Notes: generated by a model from the sequence alone, not told the origin. Numbered from the stretch's first letter, positions 25,083-34,967 are shown. The stretch is DNA of 64,000 nt from JABDMH01 sp965222645 (GCA_965222645.1 OZ244968.1:4092001-4156000), one strand, 5' to 3'. Numbers and translations are program-made.

Positions 25083-26189
25083 ATGAATAAAGATGAAGAA
25101 TTAAAACTGAAAATTGCTCTAACCCACCTACCCAATGTGGGATCTGTGCTTGCAAGAAATCTTGTCGGTTTTACTGGGGGGGTAGAAGCGGTTTTTAAGC
25201 AGAGGAAATCTCACTTGATCAAAATACCGGGCATTGGTTCCAAAACAGCAGATCAGATTATTCAAAAGGCAAGCTTTGAAAAGGCCGAGAAAGAATTAGA
25301 ATTTATCGAGAAGCACAATATTCGGGTTCTCTTTTATCTGGACGACGATTATCCCGTGCGACTTAAGCATATCAAGGATGCACCGACCCTCCTTTACTAC
25401 AAGGGAAATGCCGATCTAAATAGTTTGAGAATACTAGCAATAGTGGGAACGCGAAAGCCCAGCACATATGGTATCACCCAATGTCAGAAATTGGTGGATG
25501 AAATGAAGAATCTGAACGTGTTGATCCTGAGCGGCTTGGCGTACGGCATCGATGTCATTGCGCACCGAAAGGCTCTTGAAAGTGGGCTCGCGACGGTCTG
25601 TGTCATGGGAAGTGGATTGGATCGAATATATCCGGCTGTTCACAGAAAAACTGCCACCGAAATGATCGAAAATGGAGGTCTAATTACAGAATTTACCAGT
25701 GGAACAAAACCCGATCGGGAAAACTTTCCTATGCGAAATAGGATTATCGCCGGCATGTGTGATGCGCTTGTAGTAGTAGAATCGGATCAGAGAGGAGGGT
25801 CTATGATCACTGCAGAATTGGCCAACTCATATCACAAAGATGTATTTGCTATTCCGGGCAGGATTGGTGATCGATATAGCCGGGGTTGCAATTTACTGAT
25901 CAAGTCCAATCGCGCTGCACTGATAGATGGAGCTGAGGACCTGGCTAAGATTATGCATTGGTCTCCTGAAGTGCCCTCTCTCGCCAATACGCAAAGGGCT
26001 CTATTTGCTGAGTTGACCGATAAAGAAAAGCAAGTGTTTGAATCGATACCTCACGATATCCCGGTTAATATTGACCGACTCTATAAAGAATTGTTGATGA
26101 GCGCAAGTGAGTTGGCTGGTTTATTGCTGTCTTTGGAGTTTAAGGGTTTGATCAAAGCCCTCCCTGGCAAACTTTATATTCGGGTGTAA
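25083..26189 (+). CDS. dprA: DNA processing protein DprA (Smf)
   Basis: 368 residues. N-terminal helix-hairpin-helix elements (LPNVGSVLARNLV, IPGIGSKTADQI) lie within about 10-60. The Rossmann-like DprA core spans about 80-290 with GTRKPSTYG (122-130), SGLAYGIDVIAH, GSGLDRIYP, FPMRNRIIAG and SDQRGGSMITAELA. A C-terminal winged-helix segment covers about 305-368. DprA loads RecA onto incoming single-stranded DNA during natural transformation. No other competence gene lies nearby, so its presence alone does not show competence. Confidence 0.96.
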   Translation: MNKDEELKLKIALTHLPNVGSVLARNLVGFTGGVEAVFKQRKSHLIKIPGIGSKTADQIIQKASFEKAEKELEFIEKHNIRVLFYLDDDYPVRLKHIKDAPTLLYYKGNADLNSLRILAIVGTRKPSTYGITQCQKLVDEMKNLNVLILSGLAYGIDVIAHRKALESGLATVCVMGSGLDRIYPAVHRKTATEMIENGGLITEFTSGTKPDRENFPMRNRIIAGMCDALVVVESDQRGGSMITAELANSYHKDVFAIPGRIGDRYSRGCNLLIKSNRAALIDGAEDLAKIMHWSPEVPSLANTQRALFAELTDKEKQVFESIPHDIPVNIDRLYKELLMSASELAGLLLSLEFKGLIKALPGKLYIRV

Positions 26190-26209
26190 ATCTCCTGGTC
26201 GTTGTCATC

Positions 26210-27076
26210 TCAAAGGTGCCTTTCGGCATGATATGAAGATCTGACTAATGGACCACTTTCCACATGGTCAAATCCCCTCTTGAGTCCCTCGTCCTTGTAG
26301 CTCTCAAATTGGTCTGGATGAATGTATTCTTCAACTGCCAAATGCATCTTTGTCGGCTGTAAATACTGACCCAAAGTGAGGACATCACAACCGTGCTCCC
26401 GGAGATCATCCATGGCATTCAGAACCTCATTAACCGTCTCACCTAATCCAAGCATGATGCCCGATTTTGTACGCTTACCGTATTCCTTGGTCAGTTTTAT
26501 CTGCGTGAGGCTCCGGTCATATCTGGCCTGAGGCCTCACACTTCGGTAAAGTCGTTCTACAGTCTCCATATTGTGTGATACTACTTCTTGTCCAGGGCTG
26601 ATCATGCGATATAAAGAGTCCCAATCTCCCCTCACATCGGGAATTAAGGTTTCGATCGTGGTGGAAGGACTTAGCTTTTTCGTCTCTATCACAGTCTGAT
26701 ACCAGATTTCTGCACCCTTGTCCTTTAGTTCGTCCCGGTTTACAGAGGTGATAACAGCATGCTTGACACCCATACGATGGATAGCCTCAGCTACGCGACT
26801 CGGCTCTTCTGTATCATACTTGGGAGGCCGTCCTGTTTTTACGGCACAAAACGAACACGATCTCGTGCAGGTATCACCCAGGATCATAAAAGTTGCTGTT
26901 CCCACTCCCCAGCACTCACCCATGTTCGGGCAGTGTCCACTTTGACAGATCGTGTGAAGCTCATACTGATCTACCAACTGCCGGACGCGTTTATATTTAT
27001 CACCAGTGGGAAGCTTTACACGTAGCCATCGTGGTTTGCGAGGCCTGTGGTTTTGTATAACAGGTAATTCTACCAT
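26210..27076 (-). CDS. lipA: Lipoyl synthase
   Basis: 288 residues. A radical-SAM enzyme that inserts two sulfurs into protein-bound octanoyl groups to form lipoyl cofactors. The auxiliary-cluster cysteines are Cys44, Cys49 and Cys55 (CQSGHCPNMGEC). The SAM cluster is Cys70, Cys74 and Cys77 (CTRSCSFC). The C-terminal RSSYHA motif (about 279-284) supplies the serine ligand. Everything required is present. It is convergent with dprA (20 bp apart). lipB is not in the window. Confidence 0.97.
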   Translation of the reverse strand: MVELPVIQNHRPRKPRWLRVKLPTGDKYKRVRQLVDQYELHTICQSGHCPNMGECWGVGTATFMILGDTCTRSCSFCAVKTGRPPKYDTEEPSRVAEAIHRMGVKHAVITSVNRDELKDKGAEIWYQTVIETKKLSPSTTIETLIPDVRGDWDSLYRMISPGQEVVSHNMETVERLYRSVRPQARYDRSLTQIKLTKEYGKRTKSGIMLGLGETVNEVLNAMDDLREHGCDVLTLGQYLQPTKMHLAVEEYIHPDQFESYKDEGLKRGFDHVESGPLVRSSYHAERHL

Positions 27077-27117
27077 GAAAGATTTTATCTAAGCTGCAAA
27101 AGAGGCGTCCTTACGAA

Positions 27118-27897
27118 TCAATACCTCTTACCAAACTGTAAACTTAAATAAACATTGAGGAAGTACGGTTTGTTTTGTTCGGTGAGCATCAAAGGGACTT
27201 TACTTAAGAATACATCTCCCATGATTCCTACTTCAAAGGCCTTGATCAAGTTATCCTGGTTACCCCATGAAAAGTGAGCACCAAATTTTCCGTGAAATCC
27301 AGGTTTCAGCTTTATTTCGTCCAGGCCGTATCTAAATTCAGCACCACCATAGATCGATGTTTCATCAAGAAACAAATGGGCGTTTTCTTCAGTATATTTT
27401 TCCGGAACAGGATTTTCAGGTGCATTACCGTCAGTGCCCCGTATGAGTTTTAGGTAATAGGGCTTTAGAATGCCCAGCGAGAAGCCATACTCATAATTGA
27501 TACCCACTACCACACTTCTTTGCCGGGCTTTTTCAGAAAAATACCGCTTCGTACCTACCCCCGCTCGTAAGGCATATAAGCGATTGATCTTCCCGTAGAT
27601 AAATGATCTTGATGGACTGCTTAGCGTCCGATTAAAAAAACGAAAATTCTGTGAGTATTCTTTGGGATGCTTAAGGGATCCCAGATCAAAATAGTAGTAC
27701 TTAGTCCTGTACCATGTGACTATTTCACCTACCGAGTATCCGAATGAAATTCCCTTGGAGTGCAATCTGAGGTGAGCGATCTTCTCTGTTTCATACACCA
27801 GTGATTCCTCCCCGATAGGTTTTGGTAGGATCGTGTATTGCCCAAAAGCACTCAAATAACTGAGACAAATGGCCAAGACAAATATGTTTTTCTTCAC
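27118..27897 (-). CDS. Predicted outer-membrane beta-barrel protein of unknown function
   Basis: About 259 residues if translation begins at GTG 27897, which gives a signal peptide (KKNIFVLAICLSYLSAFGQ). An ATG at 27975 would add 26 residues without signal-peptide character. The mature part alternates polar and aromatic residues (YYYFDLGSL, INYEYGFSLGIL, GFHGKFGAHFSWG) and ends in YLSLQFGKRY, typical of a small outer-membrane barrel. I recognise no specific family. It lies 41 bp after the lipA start on the same strand, so it may be co-transcribed. Confidence 0.7.
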   Translation of the reverse strand: MKKNIFVLAICLSYLSAFGQYTILPKPIGEESLVYETEKIAHLRLHSKGISFGYSVGEIVTWYRTKYYYFDLGSLKHPKEYSQNFRFFNRTLSSPSRSFIYGKINRLYALRAGVGTKRYFSEKARQRSVVVGINYEYGFSLGILKPYYLKLIRGTDGNAPENPVPEKYTEENAHLFLDETSIYGGAEFRYGLDEIKLKPGFHGKFGAHFSWGNQDNLIKAFEVGIMGDVFLSKVPLMLTEQNKPYFLNVYLSLQFGKRY

Positions 27898-28088
27898 TAG
27901 GATCTTGATGCAATTAATCAGACATGAATAATGTAAGGTACATATTATAGAAGAATTTTGCAAAATCGAAGCCAATCTTTATCATAGGGGCAAATAGCAA
28001 ACAAAGACCCTATTGACCTGCATCGGGGACAAGGAGAGGGGAGCTGATAATTAAAAACTATATTTACTGGTCATATAGAGGATCAAAT

Positions 28089-28739
28089 ATGCCGACCATA
28101 ATCATTGACCAAAATAGTATTGCAAGTCGATATCTTGCCGAGCTTCGCGATGTTTCTATTCAGCGGGACAGGATGAAATTTCGTAAGAATACGGAACGCC
28201 TGGGAAGGATATTTGGATATGAGATCTCCAAGACACTTAATTATGAATCTAAGGAAGTGGAAACTCCTTTGGGAATTGCCACTGCTCAGGTCTCGAAGGA
28301 CAGGATCGTGGTGGCGAGTATCTTGAGAGCTGGCATGCCTCTTCATCAGGGTTTGCTCGATTGTTTTGATGACGCTGATAATGCCTTTATCTCAGCCTTT
28401 CGCAAACACCATAAGGACGGCACATTTGAGATTAAATTGGAATATGTCACCTGCCCTGACCTGAATGACTGCGTTCTGATTTTGGTGGATCCCATGCTTG
28501 CGACCGGAGCGTCATTTTCAGCAGCACTTGATGTGTTGAGCAACTATGGTACTCCAAAGGCAGTGCACCTGGTCACTGTCATAGCGTCCAGTTATGGTGT
28601 AAGTTACCTTAAGCGTACACACTCAAATTGCAGTATATGGACTTGCTCGATAGATGAGGAACTTACAGCTAAGTCGTATATCGTGCCCGGTTTAGGTGAT
28701 GCCGGTGATCTGCTATACGGAGAAAAGTTGCAAGAGTAA
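28089..28739 (+). CDS. upp: Uracil phosphoribosyltransferase
   Basis: 216 residues, typical length. Converts uracil and PRPP to UMP in pyrimidine salvage. Motifs are RAGMPLHQG (PRPP/flexible-loop region) and the PRPP-binding VDPMLATGAS near 135-145. The uracil-binding C-terminal part is GLGDAGD. The stop codon directly abuts the ATG of the symporter gene (TAAATG), so they share an mRNA. Confidence 0.94.
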   Translation: MPTIIIDQNSIASRYLAELRDVSIQRDRMKFRKNTERLGRIFGYEISKTLNYESKEVETPLGIATAQVSKDRIVVASILRAGMPLHQGLLDCFDDADNAFISAFRKHHKDGTFEIKLEYVTCPDLNDCVLILVDPMLATGASFSAALDVLSNYGTPKAVHLVTVIASSYGVSYLKRTHSNCSIWTCSIDEELTAKSYIVPGLGDAGDLLYGEKLQE

Positions 28740-30272
28740 ATGCAAGGGATTTCTTCACTCACGATTCTGGCGATCATCGGGATCTATTTTCTCTTGTTGT
28801 TGTCCATCTCCTATTTCACATCTCGAAAATCAGAGAACGAAGACTTTTTTATAGGTAACCGCGAATCCCCCTGGTATGTTGTCGCTTTTGGAATGATCGG
28901 TGCCACCCTGTCGGGAGTGACTTTTATTTCTGTTCCTGGATGGGTGACTGATACGCAGTTTTCTTACATGCAAATGGTTTATGGGTACTTTTTTGGCTAT
29001 TTAGTTATAGCGTTTGTCCTTATGCCGATGTACTACCGCCTTAGACTTACCTCGATTTATACCTATCTCAGCCGCAGATTTGGAATCAGATCTTACAAAA
29101 CCGGTGCAGCTTTTTTCCTCTTGTCGAGGACGATCCAGGCCGCTTTCCGGTTATTCCTTGTGGTCATTGTATTACAAAAGTTTTTAATGGACGATCTCGG
29201 CATTCCCTTTACACTTACAATTCTGCTTACCATAGGACTCATTTGGATCTATACATTTAGAGGAGGAATTAAGACAATTGTATGGACAGACACGCTCCAG
29301 ACAGCCTCAATGCTGGTAGCTGTAGTCGCCACCATATATTTTATTTCAAACTCAATGGATTTTACATGGTCATCTATGACCCAAGCTGTGAGAGATAGTG
29401 AATTTTCCAGGGTGTGGTTTTTTGAAAGTGGTTGGTCTGATAAACGTAACTTTTTTAAGCAATTCCTCGCCGGAATGTTTTTTGCAATTGTGATGACTGG
29501 CCTGGATCAGGATATGATGCAGAAAAATCTCAGTTGTCGCAACATTGGAGACGCCCAAAAAAATATGGTTTCGTTTAGCTTCATTCTGATTTTTGCAAAT
29601 CTTTTATTTCTTACACTAGGTGTCCTTCTCTACCTCTACGCAAGTCAGTATGGCATTGATGTACCCACCCGGGAAGTGGGTGGTGTCATGACTCCGGCAA
29701 CCGATCTGATGTATCCAACTATCGCTCTGGATCACCTGAGTCCCCTCGTGGGCATTGCATTCCTTATCGGCTTGATCGCAGCTGCATATTCAAGCGCAGA
29801 TTCGGCCTTGACAGCTTTGACAACTTCATTCTGTATTGATTTTTTAGAATTTGACAAATCCAAGGCCAATGAGCATGTAAAAAAGAAAACACGTTTGCTG
29901 GTGCATTTGGGATTTTCTGTTGTCCTATTTCTTGTCATCATGGTCTTCTATTACATCAATGATCAGGCTGTTATTTCCGCAATTTTTGAAGTGGCAGGCT
30001 ACACCTATGGCCCTTTGCTTGGTCTCTATGCCTTCGGCTTTTTTGTGAACAAGGAAGTCAATGACAAGATGATACCACTCATCTGCATACTGGCTCCCAT
30101 TATCACTTTTATTATCGATAACTATTCCGGATCACTCTTAGGTGGGTATCAATTTGGCTTCGAATTGCTGATACTTAACGGTCTTATTACCTTTTTTGGA
30201 ATGTGGCTTGTGTCCAGAAGGCCGGTGAGGTCTCTTCAGAATTACTTACACGCCAGTGCGTCTAAGATATAA
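28740..30272 (+). CDS. Sodium:solute symporter (SSS family)
   Basis: 510 residues with about 13 hydrophobic segments. SSS-family features include the N-terminal SYFTSRKSENEDFFIGNR, GATLSGVTFISVPGWV in TM2, TFRGGIKTIVWTDTLQ and AAAYSSADSALTALTTS in TM8 (the sodium-site serines). It imports an organic solute with sodium across the inner membrane. The substrate cannot be read from sequence. Its position directly before murQ suggests N-acetylmuramic acid or another amino sugar, as in cell-wall salvage clusters of other Bacteroidota (inference). Confidence 0.88.
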   Translation: MQGISSLTILAIIGIYFLLLLSISYFTSRKSENEDFFIGNRESPWYVVAFGMIGATLSGVTFISVPGWVTDTQFSYMQMVYGYFFGYLVIAFVLMPMYYRLRLTSIYTYLSRRFGIRSYKTGAAFFLLSRTIQAAFRLFLVVIVLQKFLMDDLGIPFTLTILLTIGLIWIYTFRGGIKTIVWTDTLQTASMLVAVVATIYFISNSMDFTWSSMTQAVRDSEFSRVWFFESGWSDKRNFFKQFLAGMFFAIVMTGLDQDMMQKNLSCRNIGDAQKNMVSFSFILIFANLLFLTLGVLLYLYASQYGIDVPTREVGGVMTPATDLMYPTIALDHLSPLVGIAFLIGLIAAAYSSADSALTALTTSFCIDFLEFDKSKANEHVKKKTRLLVHLGFSVVLFLVIMVFYYINDQAVISAIFEVAGYTYGPLLGLYAFGFFVNKEVNDKMIPLICILAPIITFIIDNYSGSLLGGYQFGFELLILNGLITFFGMWLVSRRPVRSLQNYLHASASKI

Positions 30273-30275
30273 GCT

Positions 30276-31091
30276 ATGAAAAAAATCACAGAGCAGAATT
30301 CTCATTATGATCATCTCGAGAAAAGAAATGTAACAGAACTGCTCAACAATATCAACTTCGAAGATCAAAAAATTGCCCTTGCTGTCAAAGATTGCATTCC
30401 ACAGATAGAAGCCCTCATCAACCAGATCGTCCCAAAGATGAAGATCGGTGGGCGTCTGTTTTATATTGGGGCAGGCACGAGTGGTAGATTGGGTGTATTA
30501 GATGCATCGGAGTGTCCTCCTACTTTTGGTGTTCCACCGGGATGGGTCATAGGCCTAATTGCGGGTGGTGATGGAGCTCTACGTACCAGTGTGGAGCATG
30601 CTGAGGACGATCAAAGTCAGGCTATGATGGATCTTTCAGAACACCTGATTTCTACTGATGATGTAGTAGTCGGGATTGCCTCCTCCGGTACTACACCCTA
30701 TGTGGTGCACGGACTCAAAGATTGTCGCAAAAAGGGCATCACCACGGGTTGCATTACTTGCAACCCCGGAGCTCCAATTTTAGACCACGCGGACTATCCT
30801 ATACTTTGCGTGGTGGGACCCGAATTTCTTACCGGCAGTACCCGTATGAAATCAGGAACCGCGCAGAAAATGATTTTAAATATGATCAGTACTGCCAGCA
30901 TGATTAAACTTGGAAGGGTGAAAGGGAATAGAATGGTAGATATGGCACTTTCAAATGATAAACTGATTGACCGGGGTACACGCATGATCATGGATCAGTT
31001 TGAAATCTCTTATGATCAGGCACAAAAGTATTTGCTGGAATCCGGAAGTGTGCGAAAAGCTGTGATGCTTTTATCCCATGATCATAAATAG
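30276..31091 (+). CDS. murQ: N-acetylmuramic acid 6-phosphate etherase
   Basis: 271 residues, somewhat shorter than the ~300 usual. Cleaves the lactyl ether of MurNAc-6-P to give GlcNAc-6-P and D-lactate in peptidoglycan recycling. SIS-domain signatures are GAGTSGRLGVLDASECPPTFG (about 67-87), the HAEDD segment and STRMKSGTAQKMILNM. The N-terminal MKKITEQNSHYDHLEKRN is family-like. The C-terminal helical region is truncated relative to E. coli MurQ. It lies 3 bp after the symporter gene, so it is in the same operon. No MurNAc kinase gene is visible here. Confidence 0.92.
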   Translation: MKKITEQNSHYDHLEKRNVTELLNNINFEDQKIALAVKDCIPQIEALINQIVPKMKIGGRLFYIGAGTSGRLGVLDASECPPTFGVPPGWVIGLIAGGDGALRTSVEHAEDDQSQAMMDLSEHLISTDDVVVGIASSGTTPYVVHGLKDCRKKGITTGCITCNPGAPILDHADYPILCVVGPEFLTGSTRMKSGTAQKMILNMISTASMIKLGRVKGNRMVDMALSNDKLIDRGTRMIMDQFEISYDQAQKYLLESGSVRKAVMLLSHDHK

Positions 31092-31214
31092 TTGACTGTA
31101 ACAATTAAGTGAGGTGTGTCAATTGGTTTCTTTTATACCAGCTCGTCATCATAAAAAAGGCCAGCTTGCGATACCGCAGGTAGTTTAATAGATTACCTGA
31201 TCGAGTACATAACC

Positions 31215-31913
31215 CTAGTATGTCGAATCTGAAAACCAATCGGATTGTTCCCGGCTCTTCCGTTCTTCCTTTGTCATATCAAAGGCATCTCGACCGAGGA
31301 AAAATTCCGTTTGCTCTTCTTCAAGTACAAGTTGTTCTTTCTCCTCGTCATTTTCCAGTTCGTTTCTGAAGAGAAAGGAAACACCTATCCCCACTATTGC
31401 TCCAATAAGGTGGCTCTCCCAGGAAATGCCTGGCTGGTTTGGCAGGACTCCCAAAAACATCCCACTATAAAGCAAAATGATGATTAGCGCAAGGACTATT
31501 GATTTGAGATTTCTCCTAAAGATTCCGTTCCAGAATATAAAGGCTATTAATCCATAGATCACTCCACTGGCACCGATGTGCAAAACATTTCTACCAAATA
31601 GCCACACACCCAGACCAGTAAGGAAATAGATTAAGAAAATAGATTTTGCAGCTATTCTGCGGTAGAAAAACAGGATCATCACCAAGCCCACGAAAAGCGG
31701 CCCCGAATTATTGATCAGATGCATTACATCTTGACTATGGATAAATGGAGATGCAAAGATACCCTTGATGCCTGAAGTGTGCCGCGGATAAACACCAAGC
31801 CATCCCAGACTCAAGGTCGTAAACATCTGGAAGCCCTGGATGATCCAGAGAAATACAAGGATAATAACAGGAAAACGAATACTTTGATAAAATAGCGATG
31901 GTACTTTTGACAT
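31215..31913 (-). CDS. Rhomboid-family intramembrane serine protease
   Basis: 232 residues with about six membrane segments. The catalytic Ser116 is in HIGASGVIYG, and the paired His168 is in WESHLIGAIVG. The conserved His65-Asn68 in MHLINNSGPL of TM2 forms the oxyanion site. It cleaves transmembrane substrates inside the inner membrane. The C-terminal ~45 residues are charged and cytoplasmic. The upstream hypothetical gene is separated by one base, so the pair is an operon. Confidence 0.9.
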   Translation of the reverse strand: MSKVPSLFYQSIRFPVIILVFLWIIQGFQMFTTLSLGWLGVYPRHTSGIKGIFASPFIHSQDVMHLINNSGPLFVGLVMILFFYRRIAAKSIFLIYFLTGLGVWLFGRNVLHIGASGVIYGLIAFIFWNGIFRRNLKSIVLALIIILLYSGMFLGVLPNQPGISWESHLIGAIVGIGVSFLFRNELENDEEKEQLVLEEEQTEFFLGRDAFDMTKEERKSREQSDWFSDSTY

Positions 31914-32651
31914 CTAAACACGCATATATCTTCGCTCCACCAATTTAATAAAATCACGTGCCTTGTCTACTCTTTCTTCGTCGAGCCATTCAAAACGATC
32001 GACCACATACCGAATGAGATAGGTTTTTGCTTCTTCAAAACTGTATTTCGAATTGAGGATGTCAATCGTTTCGCCGTAAAAATCCGCATCCCCGCCAAAC
32101 AATGAGCTTATCACCAGCATCTTGTCATTGATACCTAAGGCTTTGTGCAAATTGCCTACCGGTGACTTGGACAGTTTATCAGATAGATCATTGCCAGAAT
32201 CAGAATCAAACAACGGTTTGAACTTAGCCGGCGTTTCTGGAGCTCTGGTCACTTTCCAAACTGGGGTCGGTGGTGCTGTAATGGGTTCTGCCTCAGATCC
32301 AGCGTCGGTACTGGGATGTTTTAGACCATTTCTCTCAACGTTACGATTAACACTACTTTCTATTTTTGGTCCTTTTTGTTGGCGGGGCTCTGCCACCGCT
32401 TCAATCTTCTCGACAGGTCGGGTGCTTTTTTGACTCATTTTAGGCTCAGCAGGCAAGGTCTTTTCTGCTGGATCGATTGTTACAGCAGTTTTTACCTCCG
32501 GAGCTGCTTTATTGACGGGACTGTCTATCAGCTCATAAAGATCTCTTAGGTATCTTTTTACCAGATCTTTTTCCAATGCTGATAACGCCTCACCAGTGGT
32601 GGTTATTGATTCAATTTTTCTTAGTAACACCTTTATTTTCGAATGTGACAT
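31914..32651 (-). CDS. Conserved Bacteroidota hypothetical protein, proline-rich linker and helical C-terminal domain
   Basis: About 245 residues from the preferred ATG at 32651 (MSHSKIKVLLRKIESI). An upstream ATG at 32720 is less likely because it leaves only 10 bp to the divergent tdk gene. An N-terminal helical segment (about 1-50) is followed by a low-complexity, Pro/Lys/Ala-rich linker (about 50-165). A compact C-terminal domain (about 170-245) reads LHKALGINDKMLVISSLFGGDADFY, EEAKTYLIRY and VERRYMRV. This C-terminal pattern recurs in Bacteroidota hypothetical proteins, but I know no function. Co-transcribed with the rhomboid gene. Confidence 0.75.
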   Translation of the reverse strand: MSHSKIKVLLRKIESITTTGEALSALEKDLVKRYLRDLYELIDSPVNKAAPEVKTAVTIDPAEKTLPAEPKMSQKSTRPVEKIEAVAEPRQQKGPKIESSVNRNVERNGLKHPSTDAGSEAEPITAPPTPVWKVTRAPETPAKFKPLFDSDSGNDLSDKLSKSPVGNLHKALGINDKMLVISSLFGGDADFYGETIDILNSKYSFEEAKTYLIRYVVDRFEWLDEERVDKARDFIKLVERRYMRV

Positions 32652-32730
32652 TAAGTATGTGTTTCTTTGATAAACGCCGGAATCGATAAGCTTATGGTAT
32701 CTTTGGGTAGAGAAATACAAAAGAATTTGA

Positions 32731-33315
32731 ATGTTTTTGGAACCTCATTTTAGAGGACAACGCAGCGGATGGATCGAAGTCATCTGTGGTTCGATGTTTT
32801 CAGGAAAGACCGAGGAGTTGATTAGGAGGTTGAAACGCGCCAAAATAGCCAATCAAGAAGTCCGGGTATTCAAACCTGCCACCGATGTCAGATTTGCCGA
32901 AGAAAAAGTGATCTCGCATGACGAAAATGCTCTGGATTCCACGGTAGTGAGTCAGGCCTCAGAAATTCTTAAAATTATCGGCGGAGTTCAAGTGGTGGGT
33001 ATCGATGAGGGACAGTTTTTTGACGATAAGCTGGCTGATGTCTGCCAGGATCTCGCTCTAGATGGAATACGTGTCATTGTTGCCGGTTTGGATATGGATT
33101 TTCAGGGAAACCCCTTCGGGCCCATTCCTTCTTTATTAGCCGTGGCAGAATACATTACTAAGGTGCACGCGATTTGTGCACACTGCGGCAATCTTGCCAC
33201 TCATTCATATCGTCTTTCTGAGGCTAAGGAACAAATACTTGTGGGTGAAAAAGATCAGTATGAGCCGCGATGCAGGGTGTGCTATCAGATGGGGAATATA
33301 TTGGCCTTAAAGTAG
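32731..33315 (+). CDS. tdk: Thymidine kinase (type II)
   Basis: 194 residues. Phosphorylates thymidine to dTMP in salvage. Walker A GSMFSGKT lies at 20-27. The catalytic Glu93 is in IDEGQFF. The lasso/zinc part has Cys149 and Cys152 (CAHC) with Cys181 and Cys184 (CRVC). All are present, so it should be active. Divergent from the hypothetical/rhomboid operon. Confidence 0.96.
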   Translation: MFLEPHFRGQRSGWIEVICGSMFSGKTEELIRRLKRAKIANQEVRVFKPATDVRFAEEKVISHDENALDSTVVSQASEILKIIGGVQVVGIDEGQFFDDKLADVCQDLALDGIRVIVAGLDMDFQGNPFGPIPSLLAVAEYITKVHAICAHCGNLATHSYRLSEAKEQILVGEKDQYEPRCRVCYQMGNILALK

Positions 33316-33349
33316 TCTAAAAAAATGCAGTTTTTACAATATCGGTTTG

Positions 33350-33363
33350 CCAACAAATGTTGG
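33350..33363. promoter_or_regulatory. Small inverted repeat upstream of purH
   Basis: CCAACA-AA-TGTTGG is a perfect 6-bp inverted repeat 78 bases before the purH ATG, in the 125-base gap after tdk. It could be an operator for a purine or other regulator; nothing else supports this. Confidence 0.25.
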
Positions 33364-33440
33364 TAAGCTGTGGTCAATGGTAACTTCACAATGTGTAAAT
33401 TTACCGACCATTATTTTTTTCAGACCTGGTAATTGCAATC

Positions 33441-34967
33441 ATGGATCCAAAACAGATAAAGACAGCACTGATCTCTGTCTTTCACAAAGAAAAACTAGAA
33501 GGTATAATCCGGAAATTAGATAGACTGGATGTGACAATATTTAGCACTGGAGGAACACAAAATTATATCGAATCTCTCGATGTACCAGTGGAAGCTGTAG
33601 AAGATCTTACAAGCTACCCATCAATCTTGAGTGGAAGGGTAAAGACGCTACATCCCAAGGTATTTGGAGGCATTCTGGCCAGAAGGGAAGACCAACATCT
33701 CACCCAGCTTGAAGAGTTTCATATTCCTGAAATCGATCTGGTCATTGTCGATCTTTATCCCTTTGAGGAAACGCTTCTGAAAACCACAGATGAGGCCGAA
33801 ATAATTGAAAAAATAGACATTGGAGGAATCTCACTCATCAGGGCCGCGGCAAAAAACTATCGGGATGTAATGGTCATTGCCTCTAAAGGTGAGTACGATC
33901 TACTCGACGATCTGCTCGAGCGAAAAGGTGGATATTCTGACCTCGAAGCTCGACGTGAATTCGCCCGAAGGGCCTTTAAGGTTTCATCTCATTATGACAC
34001 GGTGATTTTTGACTACTTCAACCAGGGAAGTGATGATGAGGTCTTTAAAGCAAGTGTCCATGACCACAAGGTGCTTCGGTATGGAGAAAACCCTCATCAA
34101 AGGGGAGTCTTTTATGGAGATCTGGAAGAGATTTTCAATGTCTTGGGAGGAAAGGAGATGTCTTATAATAATCTGGTCGACGTGGATGCCGCAGTGAGTC
34201 TCATGCGAGAGTTTAAAGACATGGATCCTACAGTTGCGATTCTCAAGCACACGAACCCATGTGGAGTAGCTGTTAGAGATACTTTACTTCAGGCCTGGTA
34301 CGATGCCCTTGCATGCGATAATATTTCTGCTTTTGGTGGAATCATTATTACAAATCGTAAGGTAGATCTGGCTACAGCTCAACAGATTGATTCTATCTTC
34401 TACGAAGTTCTAATTGCTCCAGGTTACGATACAGATGCAGTCCAGCACTTGAAGAAAAAGAAGAAGAGAATCTTACTGGAAATCAAAAAGTACCCCGAAC
34501 AACGGGATATGTTTAAGAGTCTGCTGAATGGAGTGATTGCGCAAGAGATCGACCTTCAGTCTGAAACTAAAGGTGACCTGAAGACAGTGACCGACCTTAC
34601 ACCAACCGGAAATCAATTTGATGACCTGTTATTTGCAGCCAAATGTGCCAAACACCTTAAGTCGAATACCATTGTCCTCGCTAAGAATAAGCAGATGATT
34701 GGGATGGGTTGTGGTCAGACATCAAGGGTGGATGCCCTGAAACAGGCCATCAATAAAGCGGGTCAATTTGGCTTTGACCTACATGGAGCTGTCATGGCTT
34801 CTGATGCATTTTTTCCATTTCCTGATTGTGTGGAGATCGCAGATCAGTCGGGAGTTGTGGCTGTGATTCAGCCAGGTGGTTCGATCAGGGATCAAGAGAG
34901 TATAGACTATTGCAACGCACATCAGATGTCGATGGTGACCACAGGAACACGTCATTTTAAGCATTAA
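33441..34967 (+). CDS. purH: Bifunctional AICAR formyltransferase/IMP cyclohydrolase
   Basis: 508 residues, normal length. Catalyses the last two steps of IMP synthesis. The N-terminal IMP cyclohydrolase (about 1-195) has STGGT and SGRVKTLHPK. The C-terminal AICAR transformylase has the catalytic Lys269-His270 pair in KHTNPCGVA. DAFFPFPDCVEIA and QPGGSIRDQE near the end are conserved. It is followed after 10 bp by coaX, probably in one operon. Confidence 0.97.
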   Translation: MDPKQIKTALISVFHKEKLEGIIRKLDRLDVTIFSTGGTQNYIESLDVPVEAVEDLTSYPSILSGRVKTLHPKVFGGILARREDQHLTQLEEFHIPEIDLVIVDLYPFEETLLKTTDEAEIIEKIDIGGISLIRAAAKNYRDVMVIASKGEYDLLDDLLERKGGYSDLEARREFARRAFKVSSHYDTVIFDYFNQGSDDEVFKASVHDHKVLRYGENPHQRGVFYGDLEEIFNVLGGKEMSYNNLVDVDAAVSLMREFKDMDPTVAILKHTNPCGVAVRDTLLQAWYDALACDNISAFGGIIITNRKVDLATAQQIDSIFYEVLIAPGYDTDAVQHLKKKKKRILLEIKKYPEQRDMFKSLLNGVIAQEIDLQSETKGDLKTVTDLTPTGNQFDDLLFAAKCAKHLKSNTIVLAKNKQMIGMGCGQTSRVDALKQAINKAGQFGFDLHGAVMASDAFFPFPDCVEIADQSGVVAVIQPGGSIRDQESIDYCNAHQMSMVTTGTRHFKH

